Assembly: GCA_963281155.1 (NCBI GenBank) | Contig: CAUJLY010000002.1 | Span: forward strand, 3,658,001 to 3,722,000 | Direction of reading: 5' to 3' | Origin: Rhabditophanes sp. KR3021 | Taxonomy: Eukaryota > Nematoda > Chromadorea > Rhabditida > Alloionematidae | Length of the DNA stretch: 64,000 nt | Shown here: one piece after another, positions 36,125 to 47,515 of the stretch | Layout: every line of letters starts with the position of its first letter | Numbering within the stretch: the stretch's first letter is position 1 | Position numbers and translations under genes: made by a program | Notes under the pieces: model-generated | Database searches by the model: none | What the model was told of the DNA's origin: nothing | The model's input: the letters and a program-made list of their open reading frames with translations, nothing else

Positions 36125-37505
36125 TTATTTCATCAATTTCAGTTTCTCAAGTTCTTCCTGCTTTTTCTTGCACATAAACAAATGGCCTTGATAGTCATTG
36201 ATAAGTTCGGAACGTGTCTTTTCAAGTTTTTTGAATTCCATTTCCTTTTTCTTGAATTCCTCCTCAGATTTAGATTTTATTCCGCAGTTCTTTTCAAATT
36301 CGGCGTTAAATTTGACCCATTCATTTTGTTGGATTGAACTGGGAAAGATATTCGTGCAATTCCAGCAAGACAAGTCAAATCCTTCTAACTTGGCGTAAAT
36401 GGATTTCTCACTTTCTTCGTAACATTCTTTCGCCACATTAAAGGCATCTTTCAAATCAGCTAACAGAGTTTTTTCCTTTTCCTCATTGCCACTCAATTCT
36501 TCCTTCAATTGCCAATTTAACTGTTCAAGATCCTTCATTTTTCCCAAAACCCTTTGACCTTCCGACTCAAACCCATTTTTTTCTTCTTTTAAGTGTTCGA
36601 TCTTCATCAACATATCACTTATTTCAGCATGATATTTGAACTTATCGTCTTTTGCCAACTCCATCCAGGATTTTTCTTTGAACTGATCTACTTTGGCTTT
36701 CAAGTCATGGCATTGTCTAACTTTTTCAACGAATCCACCTTTTGCCAAAATATCTCTACATTCTTCCATGCTGATGATTCTTTCAATGGCAACATCTTTA
36801 CGAGCCTCCAACCTTTTCAGTTCATCCATTCTTTCCTTTTTGACGGAAAGTGGTAAGGAAGAAGCAATAGTCTTTGGTTCGTTCTTCTTTGCCATCTCTA
36901 CAATTTGAGACAGTTTCTCTATTCCTTCTTTTAGTTTGGTTGACCTTGAAGTTAACTCATCGACCCGTTTCACCGTTTTTTGAAACCCCACTTGCTTAGC
37001 CTCCTCCCCTTCTTTTTCAACCTTCATTTTAATCAAGCCGTCTCTCAAATTCGCCAGCATTTCGAGCGTCTCACTTTTAGTCCCAAATTTCTTCTCAAGC
37101 TCAATTCTTAGACCATTTTGATTTGATCCCTCAGATGTTTTGCTACCATCATGTTTGCTCATCATTTTGACGATATCGTTAAATGATACCCTCATTTTTG
37201 AGTTCATCTCTTCAAATTTACCGAATTCTTCTATCATCTCCTTAACCTTGTCTCCAAGTCCATCTCGAATAGCCGAATATTTCAAGGACTTTTCACCAAT
37301 CATCATGTTATTTTCAAGATTCGATTTGACCTGGCGTTTCAAGTTTTTGTACTCCTCCATCAACTCTTCATTGTACTTGCGGGACTTAACTAAGAAATCT
37401 TCTGGCACATTTTCAGTGCAAGGACGCTAAAAACTGCATTTCAAATTTGATACCAATCAAAAACTATACCTTCTTTGAGTTTGAATAAACGTGTTGATCC
37501 TCCAT
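36125..37505 (-). CDS. long coiled-coil protein, unidentified
   Basis: Exon 1 is 37505-37470 (MEDQHVYSNSKK) and exon 2 is 37426-36125, giving 445 residues. Nearly the whole length is a charged coiled coil (EELMEEYKNLKRQVKSNLEN, ERMDELKRLEARKDVAIER, KEKTLLADLKDAFNVAKE). One possible metal pair is CWNCTN near residue 370. The gene is convergent with the Argonaute and divergent from the RdRP, with start codons only 169 bp apart. Co-expression with the RdRP is therefore plausible. I infer a scaffold or partner role only from position. Confidence 0.75.
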
Positions 37506-37674
37506 CTCTAAAGTGCAATATCAATTTGCACTGTGATTTGCTGAAAGTCATCAAAATAATCGCAAATATACTCTTCTCCAACCCTGTTCAATCCCTTTGA
37601 GAGTCATTTTCGCCTGACAATAGGTTGAGTTAGTCAACGTTTACCTTTCTATCTTAGAGTGAATTACGATAAAC
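37506..37674. promoter_or_regulatory. 169-bp divergent intergenic region, likely bidirectional promoter
   Basis: It separates the start codons of the minus-strand coiled-coil gene and the plus-strand RdRP. No TATA box is evident. It has more GC than most spacers in the window. Confidence 0.45.
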
Positions 37675-40600
37675 ATGGATATTGTTGACGAAACAAGTCC
37701 TCCAATAATTGAGGCAAATCAGGAAAACACATCGCAATCAGTGTAAGTTAATAAATTTGGTTAATTAATAGCTTGCATTTTGGTTTAATAGAGAAGACAG
37801 TGAGGCCACAATCACTCACCCTGCGGAAGAAGAACTAAATGGTGAGATTGATGCCGAATTCTCAGAGGGCGAGGAGAATATCGAGTTTACGGCCGTTCCA
37901 AGGGTTACTTCGGTATTTGACTACCCTGACACCGACAGTAGTTTCCTAATTGTGATCCCTCTTGTGGATGAGTTTGACTACGAGTTAATTAGTGACAAAG
38001 TTGCAGTAAGTTAACCACTTCATCGTATTTCTTATTTGTTCTTTATTTATTTTTTACTTATTTTTTATTTCCTATTTATTTGTTATTTATTTACTATTTA
38101 TTTATTATTTATTTCCTATTTATTTGCTATTTATTTTTTATTTATTTTTAGTCGGAATTGGAATGTTATTTACTCCAAAACTTAATCGTCCATGTTGTCT
38201 TGCCGATGAAGAAACTGCTTAGGAACCTGAATTTGTTGACGACGGAGGTAAAAGTGCTTGTCAATATGCACGAGTCGACTGACTTGTTGTTTAGAACAGT
38301 AAGGGAGATTTCAACCTTTTTGTTCGAGAAGACCAACCTAGACTGCACTGTTAAAATCAGTCAGACTTTTTACACCTCCATAGTCTTCAATCCAAACGAT
38401 GGTCTGTTGCCTATAGAAGAAATGTCATTTGGAAATATAATGTACCCTAACAATTACGTTTGCCACAGAAGGCATCCTGCTTCTCAATTTGACAAGTATC
38501 GGTGCTTGCTGAACTCATTCCACGGATCTGACGACTTGAAAAACAGTATCATCTTGGATTTGGAGCATGACAAAGGCGAATTTAGTTTGAAGTTCGGAAC
38601 TAACACATTCCTCAAAAAAGATCCCTACAAAGAGGAAGGGGAGTACAAGGAGGTTGTTATTAACTTGTTCGCCAACTACAGCAGCTTCAGGAAGTTCATG
38701 TTCTCCATCAGTGACAAGCCAGGTGGCTTGCTGGATGTAGAGATTTACTTTGTGTTGAAGCATCCTATGCAAGTGAGGTGTTGGAAGTACGCAAAGTACA
38801 AGACCGCCGGGGAAAGAATGAGCCGCACAAACATGCAGCGTGTTTCTACTTGGGACAGTTCAGACACCGATCATATAGCCATCAATGAGGCGTATGTTGT
38901 GAATGTAACTCTTAAAAACTTGAAAGCCAATCAACTTTACGGGATTGTGAATCGTTTCCTTGCCAGGTCGGATTGCGAGGCGGAGTATCGTGTAATGGAG
39001 ACCCGATACATTTCAAAGGCTGATTACCTCCTGGATCCCGTTGAAGATGACAAGTACCGGGCCACGATTACGGAGAAACCCTTCGACCTTAAATATCTGA
39101 TCTCTGCTATTTTTATAAGAGGTGGATTTTTGCGTGACGACTTGATGATTGAGACGGAGAAGAGAGACTGCTTCATGGATATGATCTTGGAGTACTACGA
39201 AAGTGATAGTATCCTGACGATTGATAGCTTGGAGCGCCTTATCAAGCAAATTGACAAGCAAGGGATTACTGATAGTGTGAGTGCAATGCTCAAGTACTTG
39301 TATAATGAATTCGAGATCAGTGGCAAGCAAATCATTCAAGTTCAGGAAGATCAAAGCAGAAGTGGTTTTGTTAGACTTCGCAAAATAGTCATTACTCCTA
39401 CAAGAACGATGCTGATGCCGCCTGAATACATCATGTCGAATCGTGTTTTGCGTCACTTTGATCCAAATGGCGAAAGGACCATTAGGGTTGTGTTCAGAGA
39501 CGAAGACGGACTAAAGATGAGGACCACAAGCACTGGGGACTATCTAATTAAGCTTACTGTCGGAAACTGTTTAGGGAAGGGGTTTACCATTTGCCACACC
39601 TTGTTTTCTTACTTGGGTTCGTCGAACTCGCAGATGCGAGACAACGGGTGCTACTTCATTGAAAATCAAAATGGCCTTGAGGTGACTCATGTTAGGAAGA
39701 CGATGGGTCAATTTCGAATCGAACCAATCCCCAAATTGATGGCAAGAATCGGACAATGCTTCACTCAAGTGCATGTTTGCGATCAAATTGAAATCACTAA
39801 CTCAATGATTGGTTTCATTGAAGACAATGAAGGTGGTTTGCTGAGGAACGGGAAGGCATACACTTTCTCGGATGGGTGTGGACTAATTTCCCTCAGAATG
39901 ATGGAGCGAATTGCGAAAGATATTGGGGTTTTCCCGATTATCCCTTGTTGCGTCCAGTTTCGATTTCAAGGAATGAAGGGAGTGCTGGCTGTTAGTGAAA
40001 AGTTGGGATACATCAACAATGCCTTTGAAAAATCGAGCGGTAAAGTGATTACTCAAGCTGTGTTCAAGAAGCTGGCCTACTTGTCAGAATTGGACTTCCT
40101 ATTTAGGCCATCGCAAGAAAAGTTCTACGCACCATGGTCGAAGAAGATTGAAATCGTGAAGCACTCATCGCCTACTATTGTTTGTCTGAATCGTCCTGTC
40201 ATCAACATCTTGGATCAAGTTTCCCTCAAGCAAAATGCGAAAACAAATGAGAAAATTCGTGAACGCATCCATCAATTATATGACCAAAATATCTTCGATG
40301 CGACTGAGCCGTTGATTGACGAGTTCCATCTCCGCTCTAAGCTCAATGAATTCCCCAAGTTTTTGAACTTCAAGTCACTTCGATTCGACGATGGCTTTAT
40401 TTTGACCAGAGAGCCCTTTTTCAGACAACTCGCCACGGCCTCGACGGTCTTTACAATCAGGAATATCATGAAGAGGATGAAGATCAAGATTCCATTTTTC
40501 TTGGGAAGAACTATGTTTGGAATCGTGGATGAAACAGGTATCCTCAATCCTGGCCAAGTGTTCCTTCAGTACACCCACAACATCGACCAGTACAAAGACC

Positions 40601-42408
40601 AAAACAACGACAGCTATGCGAAGGTCCATGTTGGAAGAGTGATGGTATCGAAGAATCCTTGCACTATTGGAGGAGATATTCGGATGTTTGAAGCAGTCGA
40701 CATCCAACAATTGCATCATCTGCGCGATGTGGTAGTCTTTCCAAGTTTCGGACCTCGCCCACATCCGGATGAAATGGCTGGAAGTGATCTGGATGGAGAT
40801 GAGTACAGTATCATCTGGGATGAAAGCCTGTTTTTGGACAGAAGTGAGAAGGCCTTCATGTTCAACAATCCTACCGACAACAGCTTGGCCAATGCAACTG
40901 TCAAAAATCTGGATGAGGAGATGAGAAATTTCTTGGTGGAGCATATTAGACAAGATTCAATCGGGTTAATTGCCAATGCCTTGCTTGTTAATTCTGACAT
41001 CTATGGAATCGACAGCAAGATTTGCCAAGCCATTGCGCAAAAGCATTCGATCGCCGTTGATTTTGCCAAGAGTGGCGTCTATCCTCCTCCATTGACTAAC
41101 AAAGGAACCAAGCGAAATCCTCCAGAATTGCCTGATCGCTTTCCAGACTATATGGAGAAGAGGCGTTTCCAGAGTTACGAAAGTCCTCGTCTGTTAGGTC
41201 AATTGTATAGAAGACTGAAGAAAGTTGACGATATCTTAACTATTTCATTGACTCACTCCCAAAGAGAAACAGTCGAAGTGGATGCCGAATTCGAAATTGA
41301 AGGGTGGAAGGAGTATGAAAGTGTTGCTCTCAAATACTACCGATCATACAAAGCCATGTGTGGGAATATTCTTGAATCGTACAACATCGAACACGAGTTT
41401 CAATTGTTCTCGAGTTCCTTTCTAAATCTGAAGAATAGGATCAGTGATTCAGACAACGACGATTTGTCTCAATACAATACCTCCCATGTAATCGAATCTA
41501 GACTGAAGAATGTTATCGCAGATGTCAGGACCAATTTCTTTCAAGCATTTGAAGATGGTCGTATGTGGCTTCAAAGGACTGACAAAAAGTTGCCCAATGA
41601 GAATCGTGAAGTCTACCGCATCCGCCAAATTCTGGACCGCGATTTCACATATCCAAGTCCAGAAATGATCAAGATGGCTAGTGCTTACTACATGGTGGCG
41701 TACACCGATGTCCACGAGAATCAATTCCTCTCCTTCCCATGGGCGTTGCGAGATATTTTGGTTTCTATGAAGGTTAAAGCTCGTGCAAACCCTCAAAAAG
41801 TCATCAGTACTAGGCAACCTTTGGCGGAGGAGTTGACCGATAAGATTTACCAGTTCAGCGTAGACAATCCGCTTTATGAGGAATTCTTGATGTCGTTCCA
41901 TGAAGTTGAAGGAGACTTTTGCCGTATTTTGAAAGATTATGTCAAGATGTACAAGGGTCTTTCTAATTTGCTCTTCTTCGTGTGCAATTGGGCTGCGACT
42001 AATGAAGATTTGGTGAAATACTTTGACTGCGAGCAAATCTGCATCATCTTCCTCAAATTCCTTACAAATAATTTGATCAAAATGAATTGCGAAGCAGTCT
42101 CTCCAAACTACCTCCAGCTTCATTTACGCGAACAACATCTTACTTTACCGAGTGAAGTGGTAGACATGAAGGATATGCGACACAGCATCGGGCGCAAGTT
42201 CTTGGATTTCTTGAGAGTCATCTCCCTTCAACGCTTCCGCGACCTCAAGTTCTTGGCTTTGCATCAACCTGACACTGGATACGACCTAACTCTCATTAAT
42301 AAGGAATGGGCCCACCTTCACAACCATGGCATGGAGACATACCTCAAAATTTCACTCTCCAAGACCTTCGATCACGTTTTGCCATTCTTGTCTCGTGGAA
42401 CCAAGTGA
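37675..42408 (+). CDS. RNA-directed RNA polymerase (EGO-1/RRF family)
   Basis: Exons 37675-37742, 37792-38005 and 38152-42408 give 1512 residues before the stop. The N-terminus is acidic. The eukaryotic RdRP core includes FSDGCGLIS, RFQGMKGVLAV, GRVMVSKNPC and GDIRMFEAVD, and the catalytic loop AGSDLDGDEYSI at about residues 970-981 (nt 40777-40812), with all three Asp residues present. It makes secondary small RNAs (22G type) on mRNA templates, loaded by WAGO proteins. Coding-like sequence continues in the +1 frame from about 42400 to 42745 (NLEVIADMEPFVVE, SQRYMVSAVGTLKERN) without a usable intron, so the C-terminal ~112 residues appear frameshifted off. Joined length would match EGO-1 at about 1630. 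The core is intact whichever way the end is read. Confidence 0.94.
38031..38149. repeat. TATTTATT-rich repeat in RdRP intron 2
   Basis: About ten units of 11-12 bases of the type TATTTATTTGC or TATTTATTTCC fill the 146-nt intron. The other RdRP intron is 49 nt, so the repeat accounts for the extra length. Confidence 0.75.
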
Positions 42409-42745
42409 AGTCAAAAACCTGGAAGTTATTGCTGATATGGAACCATTTGTGGTTGAAACAAGTGGAACGTTTAGTCAGGAACAGCTTAATTTGATTATCG
42501 ACTCGTTGAAAACGATTACTGGAGTCAAACATTTGTCCCTGCGCAACATCACTCGTGGCACCAAGGGAAGATCTCAAAGATACATGGTATCGGCCGTTGG
42601 GACTTTGAAGGAGAGAAACTGCATCAAATATCATTTGTCTGGTTCAAGGTACAGAACGGTGCCTTTCTTCAATAATCATGCTGCCTTCGCTGTTAATAAT
42701 TTTGTTGATACTGAACTAGCAATTCATCTTGCTAGAGATTGTTGA

Positions 42746-43152
42746 AACTACTATGTAATAATTAAAACTATATTGGAATATAATTTGTATGCCTTTTTAA
42801 TAAGCCTATTTTTGTTTAATAAAGTATTTTTACTCATTTCACTATTAACTGACGTCATTACTAAACCTTACAATTAAGTTTTGACCAAAATATTTAAAAA
42901 GAGATACGATACAGACATTAGTCTAATATTGCCAATGAATGAATACTTTCCATTAAATCTTTTAAATTATGCACGTTATTAGAACAGATCACAAATATTT
43001 AAATTATTTACAACAGATCACAAATATTTGGCTTACATTTTGGAAGGGAGTGTATTCATAAATGCACTCATAAATGTATTTATAGATGTATTTATAAGAT
43101 GACATTCTTATCATTTGGCAATTCATATTTGATACTCATATGGTAATAGAAG
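42746..43152. other. intergenic spacer
   Basis: It contains the RdRP 3' end and a short direct duplication of ACAGATCACAAATATTT (near 42983 and 43013). No gene is seen. Confidence 0.5.
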
Positions 43153-43584
43153 ATGGGTAGTAAAAAGACGGTTGCCATAATAGCTAAGGTTAGACTTTAA
43201 TTGTTGTATATATTAACATTTTAGGCAATTCTGGAACCAATATCCTTAAACTCAGACGGAACCATAGTACTGAGGATACATGTCCTGCCTGGTGCCAAAG
43301 AAAGTGCTATTATTGGTAATTGATGAGCAATGAAGATTATTTTTAATACATTTTCAGAAATTAGTGAGGGACAAATACGAGCTCATATCAATGCTCCACC
43401 TGTTGATGGTAAAGCGAATGAAGAAGTCGTAAGCTTTTTCCGGCAGGTGCTTGGTTTAAAGAAGAATGAGATCAGTTTTGACAAAGGAATGAAATCAAGG
43501 AATAAAAGTTTGCTCATAAATTCAAACAAATATGATGTCACTTCTTTAACAGATAAAATTGTAAATGAATGCAAAAATAAATAA
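43153..43584 (+). CDS. DUF167/UPF0235 family protein
   Basis: Exons 43153-43188, 43225-43315 and 43358-43584 give 117 residues. The family signature is clear: LRIHVLPGAKESAI, then IRAHINAPPVDGKANEEVV, then SRNKSLLI. Members occur from bacteria (YggU) to animals (C15orf40) as single small domains of unclear function. The next gene starts only 104 nt downstream behind a TTCAG acceptor, an operon-like arrangement. Confidence 0.9.
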
Positions 43585-43688
43585 GCTTCTGTACGTAGTA
43601 TTTAATGTTGATTGAGCAAAAAAGTTGATTCTTTGGAACTATTTTTGTGTAATTATATTTGGTGTTTAAATTAATAAAATTCAGGATA

Positions 43689-44372
43689 ATGACGAAAAGA
43701 AAGAGTGAGGATGAATATGAGCCCACGAAGAAGTCTTCATTGCACTTAAGCAGATGGCTACTCGTGGACGAACTTTTGGAACAGTTAGTTGTTGGAGATA
43801 TGGTGGAGTTTCAAAGAACCTTTTGTGAGGACAAGAAGCATAAAAGTTATTCTCACTGGGGAGTTTACATTGGATGTGAAATGGTAGGGCATTTTGCGGT
43901 AAGCGATCATGAAGATTTCATAACTAAGTCAAATGCTCCTCATGTGGTGAGTTCGGGTATAATTGAGTCAAAATGCCCAGCTACAATTCGAACAGACGAT
44001 ATCCATAGAGTAGCAGGGCACGATTTGTGCCGTAAAAACAACTCCTTGGATAAGAAACACGATCCTCTTCCAGGTGTAATAATTAAGGATAGAATCTGTG
44101 CGAACATTTCAAAAACGGGGTACAATTTATTTTTTAACAATTGTGAGCATCTTGCTAAATGGGCCAGATACAATTACAAGGAGAGTGATCAAGCTGCCTT
44201 TGGAAACAGCGTAATTTGTGGAGTCGTTGGTTTAGCACTATCAGCTAATATAATATCTGCCGTAGCTGTTGGAGGTATTGGATATTCTGCTATTAAAAGC
44301 GCCACTTATATCAACAGAAAGTTTGCGGTAACTTCTTATTTGAGGAATGGTCTTCTCAACAAATTTAAGTAA
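43689..44372 (+). CDS. LRAT/PLAAT-like (NlpC/P60 fold) acyltransferase or phospholipase
   Basis: Single exon, 227 residues. VVGDMVEFQR opens the domain. YSHWGVYIG supplies the first His, VGHFAVSD the second, and NNCEHLAKWARY the catalytic Cys in the NCEH context, so the C-H-H set is intact. A hydrophobic C-terminal stretch (VICGVVGLALSANIISAVAVGG) may anchor it to a membrane. Relatives transfer or hydrolyse acyl groups of phospholipids. The substrate cannot be inferred. AAAATTCAG just before the ATG, and its closeness to the DUF167 gene, suggest trans-splicing within an operon. Confidence 0.85.
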   Translation: MTKRKSEDEYEPTKKSSLHLSRWLLVDELLEQLVVGDMVEFQRTFCEDKKHKSYSHWGVYIGCEMVGHFAVSDHEDFITKSNAPHVVSSGIIESKCPATIRTDDIHRVAGHDLCRKNNSLDKKHDPLPGVIIKDRICANISKTGYNLFFNNCEHLAKWARYNYKESDQAAFGNSVICGVVGLALSANIISAVAVGGIGYSAIKSATYINRKFAVTSYLRNGLLNKFK

Positions 44373-44440
44373 CTTAAACCCTTTTAACTAAATAAAATTT
44401 AACTCTATTAAGTAAGTGCACATTATTTAGTATTATTTGC

Positions 44441-44822
44441 ATGTTTTCTAAACAAGTCATTATTAGTGAATTGTATAAAATGTAAATTTAGTAAAGATTT
44501 AAGAGATCATTTGAGGTTAGACATTTCATAATCCTTCTGCTCCAGAGAAGTTTGTCACCGAATATCAACAGCTAGAGGGGGAACTTGTTGAGCGTGGGAT
44601 TGACGAACTCGAGGGAAGCTTACTCGGCGGATGGGGTGTTGGAGTAACTTTAGGTACGTTGTTTTATATTCAAATTTGTTATGTACCATTTTAGGAACAG
44701 GCGGATTCGGTAATAAGTTTTAATTTAGGTAGTAACTAGTTGTAATTTAGGACACGTGTATTTGGCAACAAGATCCATCGACAAAGGAGAAAGCAAAGAA
44801 ATTCGACTCTAAAGAAAACGAA
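44441..44822 (+). CDS. small gene or gene remnant, unidentified
   Basis: A possible first exon MFSKQ (44441-44455) could splice to an exon at about 44521-44656 encoding HNPSAPEKFVTEYQQLEGEL and SLLGGWGVGVTLG. A 41-nt intron leads to GTGGFG and then either a stop or HVYLATRSIDKGES ending at 44822. Another frame of the last part stays open to 44894 (KKFDSKENELDVLDKKRAE). Splice choices conflict, and no family is recognised. It may be a third operon member or a decayed gene. Confidence 0.3.
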
Positions 44823-45600
44823 TTGGACGTTTTGGATAAGAAGCGAGCTGAGACCGAATTCAATGATGCTACCCAATCTGTAAACCCGAAATAATTGTAA
44901 TTCCCTTAACCTGTCATAAATAACACTGCCTTATTATAGATATTTTTTGAACATAATTGAATATATCTTTGGCATTACAAATAAAGTTTATCTTTGAATT
45001 TTTCGTTTATTTTTAATTTTGTTCCTTAAAATATGTAGGTATTATTTTGTAGTGTACACTTGCAAACTCGAAGAACGATAAAGTGCATATTAAAAATAAC
45101 TTTAAAAATAGCACATAGTAATACATCACTTAATACTTTTTATTATTAAACATTTTTTACAATAATTAATAGTTCCGTAATAATATTACTTCTTTATTTA
45201 TTATGAAAAGGACATTAATCCCACTCTATTTAATGTACCAGTACTGCTACGTGAATAATCTAACATTATTTTTATGACAACTAATAGTTGACAAAGTACT
45301 AGATATGTAAATAAAAGATATTAAGTGTCGCAATGATTTGCCACATTATTAATTAGAACACACGTAGACTTTTACTGTTTACTTATCTAAAACAAGCCTC
45401 CATGAAAAAAATATTTGACTTTTGCACGTTTCCTTTTCGGTTTATAAGCTAGATATGTTATGATAAATTCAAATTTAGACTTGGCCACTAGTCAAGCTTT
45501 CTTTTTGCACGTAGTCATTGTCAGAAAATTGTAATTTTTTTACCATCCTATCTTAAAGTATCATCATAGATACTGCTTGCTTTACACATATTACTCAAAC
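44823..45600. other. intergenic spacer
   Basis: AT-rich, no exon seen. It holds the upstream region of the mitochondrial gene that follows. Confidence 0.5.
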
Positions 45601-46143
45601 ATGCTCAGCAAATTAGCCTCAAGTCCACTACGGCAATTAGTGGTCAGAAGATTACTTTCCTCTAAAATTGGAGGCCCGCCAGTAGCTGCAAAACAATTAG
45701 TAATTCCTGTCACTGAAAGCGGATTCTTTAAATATGAACGTAATATTTCAAGGGATACTTCTTACTCTAATCCTCAACTTAAAGGTGATACTGCCATAAG
45801 GTAATTATTTTATTTGATAACTAGGTGCATATTATTCATTTATAGATTTCTAATCAGAAGATTAGGCCATGCTTACGAGGTTTATCCCCTTATTATTCTG
45901 ACTGGATTATGGTTTTGCGTGTTCTTGGTGGCTACCTACATCAGTTTTAATAAACTTGAAGTTTGGCTTGATCGTAGTAACGAAAAAGCACCTTGGGCAT
46001 GGGAACGCATTCGGGGCAACTATCATAAGAAACAGACCCTTCTTTTCGACTTGGATGGAGCCACTCACAATCGTCTGCCAATCATGGAAGCCCTTCAAGA
46101 CGAAATGCTTGAAGCTGCTAAGAAAAGAGGAACAAGATCATAG
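45601..46143 (+). CDS. small mitochondrial inner-membrane protein (NDUFA4/COXFA4-like)
   Basis: Exons 45601-45800 and 45846-46143 give 165 residues. A basic, Ser/Leu-rich start (SPLRQLVVRRLLSS) looks like a mitochondrial targeting peptide. One helix follows (VYPLIILTGLWFCVFLVATY), then EVWLDRSNEKAPWAWERIR. The W/L-DR-x-N pattern after a single helix recalls NDUFA4, a cytochrome c oxidase-associated subunit. The C-terminal half (LQDEMLEAAKKRGTR) is longer than in vertebrate NDUFA4. Assignment is moderate. Confidence 0.6.
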
Positions 46144-46242
46144 ATTTATTTACATATTGGTAAAATCTCCATTTATAAATATTTTACAACGATTAAAAGT
46201 TTAAATGATAGTGCTTGTAATAAATAAAATGGCATGCTATGT

Positions 46243-47515
46243 TTACTGCTTTGAGAATGGGTCTTTTGGTTCATTTCTGCTTCTTATCTTTGTGTCTTTT
46301 TCCACATCCTCCTCAATTTTTTCATTTGAATCAGGAATGTGATATACTTTTTTCCAGTATTTGTAAGCTCTATTCGGAGTAGGGTTTTGATAGCCATCAA
46401 AATCATTTAATGAGTACAGGTAGCCTTGTCTTGGTATTGGTAGGAATTCAGGCATACCTCCAGCTCTTCCTCCTTTTCCAAATCCAAGACCAAACTTGAG
46501 CCCAACTTTTACGGGATCATTAGTTGGAACAGGGACAGCAATGCCACCATTTACGTTTACTACATCACCGAGGTCTTTCAAGATACCGGTATTTTCATAA
46601 TGGCCTAAAGAAGAAGATGGTAGGGGAGCAGGGAGCTTTCTAGCATTTTTATCTAATTCGAAAACTCCATCTTTACTTTTTAATTTATTGGCTTTTTCAA
46701 AAGACGTGCTGTCGGCTTCCTCTGTTCTTTTTTCGATATCGCCAAAAGGATCAAGGTTGTCATCACTATTTTTTGCTGCATAAAGGACAGGTGCGTGTAT
46801 TTTCTATAGCAAACAAAAGTTTATTAATAAATCAAGCACAGATACAAGCAAAATCATATATTAATTATGCGTCGAATTCACCTTAGTTTGTGTCGCACTT
46901 GTTTTATTTTGCTTTGTCTTCTTCATTTTCTCCTTTATCTCATCTTCTTCAGCCATGAATCGGTTAAATATTATCTTCGCTTTCTTTTCATCAAATCCCC
47001 AATGATTGGTTGCGATAAAGGTAGAGTGTTTAACTTGTTTGATCTGCTCAAGTTCTTTTTCTATTTTTGGATCAAGTTTTGGTGGTGGAGGAATCAATTT
47101 ATTTTTGGCGTCTTTACTTGATTCCGATCCAAATGGAAATGGAACTAATGGTAGATGTGCTGATTTCGTTGTCGAACTAGTACTTATTTTTCGACCAGCA
47201 TCAGTTGTAGTATCAATTGGCGCTTTTGTCGATGTTTGACAAAACGATAGTGATGGTTTTCTCTTACACGCACTTTCCATCACACTTTGGGAAGAAGCTA
47301 AATGAAGTCATTAATAGTTTAATTGATCAGAGATAAATTTTATTTAATAAATATTTCAAATCAGAAAGGAATGGATTAAATAATATTTTAAATCATCAAA
47401 TGAGCATATATGTCCAAATTTAATGTTATGACTAAACTGCCATATATATCTACTTACCTTCCACCATATTTATTAAAAAACACAAAAATATTGACAGCAA
47501 GTAAATTTTATACAT
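46243..47515 (-). CDS. secreted low-complexity protein, unidentified
   Basis: Exons 47515-47458, 47297-46882 and 46803-46243 join in phase for 344 residues. A signal peptide (MYKIYLLSIFLCFLINM) precedes a Ser/Thr/Lys-rich part. A helical segment follows (ELEQIKQVKHSTF, DEKKAKIIFNRFMAEEDE), then a Gly-rich block (GLKFGLGFGKGGRAGG) and a Tyr/Pro-rich part (RQGYLYSLNDFDGYQNP). The gene structure is well supported by phase. The Gly- and Tyr-rich composition would suit an extracellular-matrix or cuticle protein, but this is inference only. Confidence 0.7.

Noticed and set aside
40375..42123. Long antisense frames opposite the RdRP (192 and 224 codons)
   Set aside because: They mirror a well-supported coding strand and contain no recognisable domain.
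42400..42420. An intron at the RdRP frame break
   Set aside because: Only 16-nt GT...AG spans would restore the frame, far shorter than the roughly 40-nt minimum seen in this window.
44695..44790. GTGGFGHVYLA, like a protein-kinase glycine loop
   Set aside because: No kinase sequence follows; a stop comes within about 20 codons, and upstream residues do not fit a kinase.
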